Shown: positions 56,059 to 64,000 of the stretch, piece after piece
How the letters are laid out: each line of letters opens with the position of its first letter
Numbering within the stretch: the first letter of the stretch is position 1
Assembly (NCBI RefSeq): GCF_921293095.1
Contig: NC_060256.1
Span: 91,109,851 to 91,173,850, forward strand
Source: Ischnura elegans
Lineage: Eukaryota > Arthropoda > Insecta > Odonata > Coenagrionidae
Reading direction: 5' to 3'
Length of the DNA stretch: 64,000 nucleotides
Position numbers and translations under genes: made by a program
The notes under the pieces: generated by a model
Database searches by the model: none
What the model saw: the letters and a program-made list of their open reading frames with translations, nothing else
Told to the model about the DNA's origin: nothing

Positions 56059-57439
56059 AATAGATCGTGATAATGGCAATTACTGTCAACACTATGGTCG
56101 GTAGGAATCAATGAGTGTGGAATTGGCAAAGCGGAGTATAATCTCCAATGCTTGCTGAACATACGCTAAATCTTTTAAAATTCAAGAATGTTTACCTCTG
56201 CGCTAGATTTTGGTTATATCCACTTTATCCGTACTTTTACTTGAGGAATATCATGCTTTCGATTTATCTCGACGGACTTCCAGGACGGATTGATCGTAAA
56301 AATGTGACAATAATATTACTTTCCAAGTTTTTTGTCCGCTGAAATCCTTACTCATAATGTTTGTGTTATTGAAATCTTACCGTAATTAATTTTTTGCATA
56401 AATTTTATAAGTAAATTTGAAATGATTACGCATTTGCATCATTCTATCATTTCATCACATTAAAAATGCAATTTAAAGCGACTTGACCAGCAAGATATAA
56501 ATATTTATCCTAACTTTTCCTCAAAACACGTTCAAATAAGAGGAACCTGTTTTGGTTTGTCTAATTGTGAACTCGCCATGACCGTAAGCCAACGAATAAT
56601 TATACGGTGTAATACAAATCAGTACAAGCTCTTGAAAAGAATTTTTTCTTTGATAATACATATTTAACCACTTATTTTTATTTTATCAACACCAAAATGA
56701 GAAAAAACTCGCCAACAAATTACCTGAGATGATCGGGATTCGAACTCGGATGCCAATGAAAAACCTGATGTTACTTTTTGATGTTTTTCATAACTAACCG
56801 ATTTCCCTTGAGCATGTATAACTTCGAATTTTATTCCCACTGCAATGGTAAAATTCACCTAATAATTAACCCTTGTAAGGGAGCATCGAGGATCAAAACT
56901 AGGGTGTGGGGGATCACACCACGGTCGTTCAGGATGTGATATGTCGGCAATGAAAAGGCAAATTAAGCTAGTATTTTAAGAAAATGATACATAGCTATGG
57001 CAGCGTTTGATAAGTTTATACAAATAGTTTCTTGAAGAATTACTTTTATTCGAGTTACATGTCTTACAATAATATCATATTTCTTGGGTGAAGAAAAGTT
57101 GTTCTAAACTATACAACCACTTAATATTATTTTCTTCTAGGGGTGGGGGGCGGAGGGCATCCCTTTGTGTATGCTCATGAACCAAACCTTACCTTTTGTG
57201 CACAAACTTAGTTACCGATTATTTTATTCTATATTATGTATTCTCAGCTACTCTTCTACTGTGAAAAACTTTCGTTTTTCATAGATTTGTGATATATTCA
57301 GTGACCAACGCAAAGACTGGTTCGGTTAGGCGCGGATAGAGCTTAAATCAGAGCTTTACCCCGAATATTACCTCGATAATTCGATGTAATAATCGATCTA
57401 ATGTAATAATCCTCATTACTTTGAAATGCTGTATAATAC
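56059..57439. other. Intergenic sequence, one tRNA-like fragment
   Basis: AT-rich. The only signal I support is a Pol III B-box-like GTTCGAATCCC on the minus strand at 56735-56745, probably the head of a decayed tRNA-derived SINE. No exon was recognised. Confidence 0.4.
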
Positions 57440-57716
57440 CCAATTACTCCGCCCAATTTGGCTGTGTCTCAACATTAATATTTTCTATCCTTATTTTTTT
57501 TTTCTCAATGTGAAGAGTTGGATATCTCGTGGTCCCAACATATTTCATGCCTCGATCGGAGAAAACACGCCCGAAAATCGCTTCGAGAAACAGCTTTGAC
57601 ATTAGCGCTCAGGGCTTGTTTACGCAGTTAGCTCTTCTGTTCACCACTCAGCGCTGGCAGCGTGATACTTCCTCGACGCCATCATTTCTTCTGCGGCATA
57701 TTCGTGTACTACTAGG
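57440..57716 (+). repeat. Dispersed repeat R3 copy 2, uninterrupted
   Basis: Same order of blocks as 51291-52174, without the foldback insertion. It ends about 200 bp before the AKR first exon at 57923, so it may overlap its promoter. Confidence 0.65.
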
Positions 57717-57922
57717 GGCAAGGTCAAGAACTGTGTGGCCTTGCTTCGGAGGAGTTAGGTGGTGTGAGGGAATGACTGAATTATAGCTGTGGGCTGGAAA
57801 GGGTGGGGAAATTCGGTGGAACAGTTCCCCGTTCATCCGAACAAGCCGACATCCCGACATTCCTCGCTCGCTCAGTTAAGTCACTCGTGTTGAACCGGGA
57901 GACGGAGAAAGACGCGATCGCA

Positions 57923-58000
57923 ATGGCTGTTGGAAAGGAAGTTTACCTCGATCTTGCGGAGGGAGTGAAGATCCCGGCTCTTGGTTTTGGAACTTGGCAG
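57923..58000 (+). CDS. Aldo-keto reductase first exon, orphan copy 2
   Basis: ATG at 57923 (context GCAATGG). Encodes MAVGKEVYLDLAEGVKIPAL then GFGTWQ: 26 codons, the same length as exon 1 of the complete AKR gene. It ends CAG before GTCAGT in phase 0. It should continue into a GYRHID-type exon 2, but none was found in the remaining 6 kb. The AKR intron 1 in the complete gene is 2.3 kb, so the body probably lies past the right edge. Confidence 0.82.
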
Positions 58001-58449
58001 GTCAGTTCGCCCTGCGCACTTGGTGCACCCAGTCAATGAACTCTTCTGAGGCCAAAATTCGGGTGCAAAAAATGCGTGTTTCCTATGTTGACTGTGTACG
58101 TGTATGTTTGCATAGTTTTGATGCGATTTTCATGCATTTATTTGGCAAAGAATCCTCTGTAGGGGTGATTTCATCTTCAGGGTTTGTCGGCATATTTCTT
58201 CGGATTGCATTAATCGGTTATTAGCATAGAGTAGCGAATGGTTAAATAATATTTCAATTACTCTAATGCCAAAATTTAGAGCCGACATTGGTTTATTTCC
58301 TAAGCTGACAGTGTTCATAGATATTTTCATCATAATTTTTACAAACATTTCGATTTGCGAAGTTTCTACAAATACAACCCACACGGAAAATAGATATCTA
58401 TATATTCTCTATTTTCATCTATGAATAGATGTATATCTAATTCATAATT

Positions 58450-58505
58450 ATCATTCCGGGGATTTTGCTGTTGTGTTAACACAACAGCAAAATCCCCGGA
58501 ATGAT
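58450..58505. repeat. Perfect 56-bp palindrome
   Basis: Arms of 28 bp (ATCATTCCGGGGATTTTGCT and on to TGTTGTGTT) meet at GTTAAC with no spacer and no mismatch. Confidence 0.9.
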
Positions 58506-58632
58506 TTCCTCTTCGAAGTTTGTTACGTTAATATAGTGGGTGAAAAACTAATAAATGGGATCTCGTAGTTTTTGAGCATGGCCTAGCGATTGTTGGAAAA
58601 CAATATATTCTAGAATTTTGTTCTATTTTTGT

Positions 58633-58680
58633 GACGCCAAAATTCATTATGACGTCAAAATTCATTATGACGTCAATTTT
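58633..58680 (+). repeat. 18-bp tandem repeat with CRE-like core
   Basis: GACGCCAAAATTCATTAT, GACGTCAAAATTCATTAT and a third partial GACGTCAATTTTTTATTA. It lies in the intron 630 bp after the AKR exon. GACGTCA is a bZIP-type site; any regulatory use is conjecture. Confidence 0.75.
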
Positions 58681-58879
58681 TTATTATTTCGTGTGCTCAT
58701 TGGGCGTATGAATATTCACGTAGATGTGATAGTTTTCATCGGCAAGTAATCGGCAAGGACCCTTCTATAGGAGTGGGTATTTACGTAGAATAGCTTTATG
58801 ATCAAGTTCACCCGAGTAATGAAAGAAACCGGCAAAACGTCTCGTGGACCAGTAGGCGATTGGTTGGTGGTGGGTAGCA

Positions 58880-59440
58880 GGAGACAGTGGCGAAGCTAGA
58901 GGGGATCCAAGGGGTCCGGACCCCCCCCCCCACTCCCTCCCGAATAATGAAATCACAATTACTTTGCATCACAAAAGAAAAAAAATATTGAAACATTATA
59001 ATTCCTCAACTGATTTCTTTGAAAAATGAAGTTATTTAGATAATGAAAAGCGTTAAAAAATTAGTAAAAAAAATTAGTAAAAAAAATTAGTAAAAAAGAC
59101 TACTTGGTACCCTCTTTTTTATTTTCCCCTCTGGTTTTGGACCCACCCCTCCAGGACAAAATTCATTGCTAAATCTCAGACAGGATATGAAGTTAAGTTC
59201 TCACAGTAGTGACTTTTTGATGACATCTTGGCGTTCTTTAGTTTGATATGTTGTAGCCAATCTTGTTACATGGTATCCTAGTGCTGTGACGATTACTATA
59301 GGGGGAGGTGTAGGGGATAGAACCCCTCTCCTCCCAGAACCCTGAAAATAAAATATTAGTATCACAACAATCCTACTCATTTTAAATACAGTATATTTAA
59401 TTTTTCCAATCTAATGTCTTCAGATTGGTAGTTTTTCTCT
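58880..59440. other. Unclassified repeat-like sequence
   Basis: GACAGTGGCGAAGCTAGAGG followed by a C-run near 58920 looks like the end of a hAT-like or similar element. No matching right end was found. Contains a short AAAAAATTAGTA tandem near 59060-59095. Confidence 0.3.
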
Positions 59441-59449
59441 GCATAGTTA

Positions 59450-59799
59450 CGCCATTGGCCTAGAGAGTCGAGCGCGTTGCTTCTGACGGGAGGGTCCCGG
59501 GTTGACTTCTGACGGGAGGGTTCAAATCCGGGTGAAATTTCGGACGTATTAGGTCCAAAGTAATCAAAGTGCGGGGTGGTCGCAAGAGAAGGAACTGCCC
59601 CCTTTAGCTCTGAATGTGGCTTACTCCTCACGTACTCAATACAACCCGCCATGAATGAGTGATAGCACTGAGTTAGTGATAAGGAATTGGGAAAAATAGA
59701 AACAGCCCAATTCACACAAGGCCTTAAAAGGATAATAAGCTCTGAAAAAATCCACTTACATTGTACACATCAAGTTCAACACTTAATACTTGGACATTG
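59450..59799 (+). mobile_element. tRNA-derived SINE, copy 2, abutting MITE-1
   Basis: A-box-like TGGCCTAGAGAGTCGAGCGC at about 59457 and a B box, GGTTCAAATCC, at 59519-59529. CTTCTGACGGGAGGGT is duplicated between them. The body matches 45645-45914 almost base for base and ends in the same TTGGACATTGC before MITE-1. Confidence 0.8.
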
Positions 59800-60481
59800 C
59801 AATAGGGTGGTTTCCTATTATTTTTTTATTGCCTAAATCGAAAGATTATTACTCCTGGAGGACGCATTTCACGCTTTTAGATTTTTAAATGACGATATCT
59901 ATTTTTCGCAATTAAATGAAAAGTGAAAAATTTCAAGCGCGCGAAAACGCGACGGCTAAGTATGAATGCTGGGAAAAGCCCGTGTGACGTCATTCTGGTT
60001 CCCGGCTTCGCCGTGTGAGCTGACCATGGGGCGACGATGAATGCGCCGCTGCGATGCAGGTTGCTAGCAGGTATCAGAGTACCCTGCTAGCAGGTAGCAC
60101 TTGGCTTAAAAAAGGATTATTAATACCTTATAAAACGAAGGAAACTTTCCGACAATAGGCAATTTTAATAGGCGATTATTAAGAGATGTTTCCCTGAGCT
60201 CTGTACCTCATGCATGCATTGGTAATCTCAGATGACTTAAAGAATGAGTGTGTAAACAGCCATACTCGTACAGAAACTAGGTCCCTGTGACGTCACTTGG
60301 AGTGGCATCGCATGGGCGCCAATCTGGCCTTTTTCAAATACGGTTAAAATTGATTGTTGCAATTCGTCTAAACTGGGATTTCTAAAACCAAATAATTTGT
60401 ATATTATGAATACACTAATGGTGGGTAGCGATTCGCAATCAATGCCTTTCGTTTTCTTTGATGAAGGAAATCACCCTATTG
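59800..60481 (+). mobile_element. MITE-1 copy I, full length
   Basis: Both TIRs are present (CAATAGGGTGGTTTCC and GGAAATCACCCTATTG). The first GCTAGCAG word is changed. Near 60240 a stretch is replaced by GAATGAGTGTGTAAACAGCC, which also occurs at 60917. Confidence 0.9.
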
Positions 60482-60934
60482 GGTTACCTATTATTGGCTC
60501 ATAATTAGTGTGGTGGTCCTACTGTAAATACATTTTAGGAAATGATTGTCTAATTGAAGACCTTACTACGGGTTCTTTCAAAGCCCCTCGAATGTGGTGT
60601 ATCTAGATAGATCCGGTTAGATCCGGTGCGTATGCTACGGAACAAGCTCGTCCTTTCATTTCCGTTCAACACGAGAAAAATATATCGGTGTTTTTTTTTA
60701 AAGTAAGAGCCGTATTGTGCATTAAAATTAAAGTACAAACAGTCACCTGCCCATTTTTTTTGTCAATAGAGAATGCCAATTCTCCTCAGGTTTTGCTCTG
60801 CACTGGGAATGTTAATGTCTGCGATAATTTGCCGTTCAGTCCTCGTATCCGTTCACTGCGAGAAAGATCTATCGGCATTTGTTTTAGTCAGAGCCGTTTT
60901 TGACAATATTTTTTAGAATGAGTATGTAAACAGC
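60482..60934. other. Intergenic sequence with a diverged internal duplication
   Basis: Blocks with ATCCGTTCACTGCGAGAAAG / TTCCGTTCAACACGAGAAAA and AGAGCCGT repeat about 200 bp apart (60655-60720 and 60838-60900). No coding signal. Confidence 0.45.
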
Positions 60935-61213
60935 CATAGGCGGATTCAAGGGAGTACGGGGGCACGTGCCCCCCCCCCCACCCTGACGCTTAAAAAATAG
61001 ACAAATTTTTTTGTACCGTTATCATTAAGTTCGTTATGTTTTGTGTATTACGGAGCCCCAATAATTTAATTTCATATTAATAACTTTCATTTAAAAAAAA
61101 AGAGAATATATCGTACAGTAATTGTTTTATCTTGTCTTTAATCTCAAGTGTGAGAAGATCGTTTACCTGTCAGATCCTTGTGCCCCCCAGAAAAATATCG
61201 CGGATCCGCCCAT
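60935..61213. mobile_element. Short DNA element with CATAGGCGGATTC ends
   Basis: The left CATAGGCGGATTC and the right complement CATGGGCGGATCC form imperfect TIRs. GGGGGCACGTGCCCCC lies near the left end and GTGCCCCCC near the right. Confidence 0.55.
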
Positions 61214-61729
61214 GCTAAAAAGCCACCTTGCAATTTTATTCCGCTCTTTTTTTTACTTATGCATACTTATACAATTTCTATTTCTATCGTACTTGCCAAT
61301 GGTCATTGAACACGCTTTTCAATTTCATTCCTATACGAGAAACAATGTACTCAATGTGTGAGTGTGGCAGAACTGTCTGAAACGAGGAAGTATTTCGAAA
61401 AGTCGATCTTTTCCTCTGCATCGGACAGTCTTTGTTCGACCTTGGATTCTTCAACCATCCGTTGCATCGGCGACTTTCAGAATTGCGCTCAACTGAAGGC
61501 CAAATGCCTCTCATGCTTCACTGGGTGCAGTTGTAATTGAGGCAATGCCAGACACGCTGTGATGCACATTAGCGTCTCGCGTCGGTTCGTTGGTGCTGCG
61601 GAACTTAGTATAATCCTCTAAATGCCTACTCAAGCTCTGAGGCGTAACTAGGAGCCTACACAGCTCCTGGAATCTCTGACTAGGTATAAAGTACCCAATG
61701 TTCACCACCCGATAGCGTTCAAACTTAGC

Positions 61730-61915
61730 TGTGTGATAGAAAACGAAATTTGAATATGTATGTACGTGTTTTTGTGCAATATTTTGAGCCCGCCGCGTGG
61801 ACGGCGGTGAAATTAGATGAATGGACTTAAGAAATAAATTCCCCTGGACCGGGATTCGAACCACCGACCGGGCCAATGCGAAGACCACCACTCTATTCGA
61901 TGGCCCTGAAAGCCA
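61730..61915 (-). mobile_element. tRNA-derived SINE, minus strand
   Basis: On the minus strand a tRNA-like head (GGGCCATCGAATAGAGTGG, then GGTTCGAATCCCGGTCC) has a B box at 61852-61862. A body of about 120 bp follows, including CACCGCCGTCCACGCGGCG. The acceptor stem does not pair well, so it is not called as a functional tRNA. Confidence 0.6.
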
Positions 61916-62134
61916 AAGCTAAGTGCTTCGGGTCCAGGAAAATTTTTTTGTTCAAATTTCATTTGTCAATAGTATGGTACTAGTATAATGGTATTTTTGA
62001 TTCCTATAGGTATATTTTCTGTTCCTTCACTTTGCTCTTAGGTTGGTAATATTTTGATTCATTTATTTTATTTGTCTAGCCACCATCAGATTTCCTACTT
62101 TTAGCAATATGTTGTAAGTAAAAAAATAATAGAG

Positions 62135-62300
62135 GCACAAAGGTTAAGAAAACACTTAGCTGTTTCACAAAATAAAATATATTGCGACCGGTTTCGATAC
62201 AGCGTATCATCATCTGGCCAGATGATGATACGCTGTATCGAAACCGGTCGCAATATATTTTATTTTGTGAAACAGCTAAGTGTTTTCTTAACCTTTGTGC
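62135..62300. repeat. Perfect 166-bp palindrome with Penelope-type core
   Basis: Two 83-bp arms are exact complements with no spacer (centre TGG|CCA at 62217/62218). Each arm contains GCGACCGGTTTCGATACAGC and CATCATC, the type of sequence found at Penelope-like element ends. Confidence 0.92.
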
Positions 62301-62759
62301 ATCATGAAGGAGTTTCACCATGTTACGCCAACCACCATCGCATTCAAAATAATAGAGGTTAAATTCGTGAATACGAGGTACAGGAAAATGTTTACTAGGG
62401 TCTATCCTGAAATTTTCAAGACGATAGCAGTTCGAAAGAAGTCCTTCGTCACGAAAATAGACCGGTCGAGCAGTAATGATTCGTTCTCTTACGGTTATTT
62501 GGGTGTTGAAACTGCAAGACGGGGGGGAAACAGGATATTCGTGCTTTGCTTCGCTTTCCTTCGCCCGAAACCGAATTTCCAGCCTTGGAAGTATTTAAGT
62601 CTTTAGAAAGTGTCACTCTCGAATTTTACATTTGAGGATTCTCCAGCCGGTAGTGCTGCGAATCGGAGGCACTTCTCTTGCGATTAAGTCGTTGAATGCC
62701 ATCTCTTTGTGCACTTTCTCCGTATGCCTCCAGTGCTATTACTGGCGGAGGCCGAATGT

Positions 62760-63270
62760 CAATAGGGTGGTTTCCTATTATTTTTTTATTGCCTAAATCG
62801 AAATATTATTACCCCTGGAGTACGTATATCACGCTTTTAGATTTTTAAATGACGATATCTATTTTTCGCGATTAAATGAAAAGTGAAAAATTTCAAGCGC
62901 GCGAAAACGCGACGGGTAAGTATGAATGCTGGGAAAACTCCGCGTGACGTCGTTCTGGTTCCCGCTGCCGCAAGTGAGGTGACCTTGGGGCGAGGCTTTG
63001 AGCGCTGATACGACGCAGGATGCTAGCAGGTAGCGGAGTACCATGCTAGCTGGTAGCGCTTGGCTTAAATAAGGATTATTAATACCTTATCAAACGAAGA
63101 AAACTTTCCGACCTTAGCCAGTTTTAATAGGTGATTATTAAGACATGTTTCTCTGAGCTCTGTGCCTCATGCATGCATTGGTAACCTCAGACGATTTATA
63201 ACTCCTATCTACTCCTAAAGAAACTAGGTCCCTGTGACGTCACATGGAGTGGCATCGCATGGGCGCCAAT
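62760..63270 (+). mobile_element. MITE-1 copy J, right end missing
   Basis: Begins CAATAGGGTGGTTTCC and follows the family to GCATGGGCGCCAAT. It then changes to unrelated sequence, losing about 150 bp including the right TIR. CRE blocks are GTGACGTCGTTCTGG and GTGACGTCACATGGAGTGG. Confidence 0.88.
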
Positions 63271-64000
63271 AATCGCAGAAAACAGAGGTTTTCAAAGGAT
63301 TCGAAGGTTATCGAGGCGGCAAGTCAAACATTACTGCGTGAGGCGAGTCCCAAGATTGCGCTATTATATTGATGGACCGTGTTTTAAATGGACTAAAAAT
63401 ACTTATATTTATCTTCGTTAGTATTTAGAAAAACATTAATAAATATTGACTCGAGAGACATATTTCCAAATTTCACCGTGTATAGATTGAGACTTACACC
63501 AAAATTCAACTCTCATTGTTTAGTTTTTCAGAGTTTCCACAAAGTATTTGCACCTATTACAATTACATTCCAATCTATATCAATCTACACAGGCGAAGGA
63601 AAACTCCAAACCAAACAAGCTGGCACATGGCAATCATCACCTATGTCACATAATGTTATTACCACTTCTAATATCTCCCGTATATTAAGAATCGCTGAAT
63701 TTTAGCCTATTTTATATGACTGTTCAGAAGAGAATGACGCTTATCATGAATGGTATGGTTATCTGGTGACACGGTAAGGGAAGAAGACGCTTCGAAAATC
63801 CCTCGTCAGTCATAAGTTTTTATGGGTAGCTTCGATTGAAAGCGTGGCCAACAATCGCTCCGAAAAACCTCCGCTCTGTGCTACCAGTTGGCCTCTGGAT
63901 GTGATATCAGCGACCTCGCATAAAACTTACAGAAGTCGCCACTTGCGTCTGTCATGGAAAGAGCGCGTAGAAAAATAATCTCTAATTAGGGCTGTAAACC
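63271..64000. other. Right-edge sequence, nothing firm
   Basis: An unassigned 75-codon frame at 63478-63705 has no family signature. Near 63840-63960, CCAACAATCGCTCCGAAAAA and AAGTCGCCACTTGCGTC show weak similarity to the R3 repeat and to 51070 in inverted form. AKR exon 2 is not present. Confidence 0.35.

Noticed and set aside
61849-61915. Possible tRNA gene on the minus strand
   Set aside because: The B box is good, but the acceptor stem does not pair and a SINE body follows, so it is called a SINE.
1-64000. CRISPR array, prophage or bacterial operon
   Set aside because: No evenly spaced short repeats and no bacterial gene arrangement. Introns and the eukaryotic element types rule this out.

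Overview
The window is animal nuclear DNA, most likely from an insect or other arthropod. It is AT-rich, genes are split by GT-AG introns of up to 11 kb, and Tc1/mariner-like, pogo/Tigger, hAT, piggyBac, Penelope-like and non-LTR elements are common. Species cannot be fixed from sequence alone. No bacterial gene, CRISPR array or rRNA gene was seen.

1-28.7 kb, plus strand: the 3' half of a PIX (ARHGEF7 / RtGEF) gene. Five phase-compatible exons encode the end of the PH domain, a proline-rich linker, the GIT-binding segment and the C-terminal coiled coil. The first exon can be read through a strong splice donor into about 2.7 kb of open frame (to 5416). This would give an alternative isoform with a long acidic/basic tail and no GIT-binding or coiled-coil region. 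The introns hold LINE fragments (one inserted in another), a piggyBac-type MITE, a 2.6 kb Tigger copy, Tigger-derived MITEs, a palindromic element and a Penelope-like remnant.

29.1-31.1 kb: a tandem duplication (period 871 bp, about 2.3 copies) of a decayed lysine/glutamate-rich coding segment.

33.5-40.5 kb, minus strand: a complete seven-exon aldo-keto reductase (AKR) gene. The exons join without a phase error into 960 nt (319 aa) with all four catalytic residues. A hAT-type MITE and other MITEs sit in its introns. Two further AKR first exons lie on the plus strand at 45.1 kb and 57.9 kb. Neither has a downstream exon in the window, so they are alternative first exons, starts of tandem genes running past the right edge, or remnants.

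41-64 kb: a transposon-rich region. One MITE family of about 660 bp (called MITE-1 here; TIR GGGTGGTTTCC, TA on both sides) occurs ten times in the window, seven of them after 44 kb. Most copies carry a joined CRE/E-box motif. There are also two tRNA-derived SINEs directly abutting MITE-1, a Penelope-like GIY-YIG pseudogene split by a MITE-1 copy, LINE fragments, foldback elements and a perfect 166-bp palindrome.

The PIX gene should act in Rac/Cdc42-PAK-GIT signalling and the AKR genes in NADPH-dependent carbonyl reduction. I see no functional link between them. The most interesting points are the PIX read-through isoform, the orphan AKR first exons, the repeated hammerhead-like Penelope motif, and the MITE family that spreads CRE/E-box sites and a poly(A) signal.
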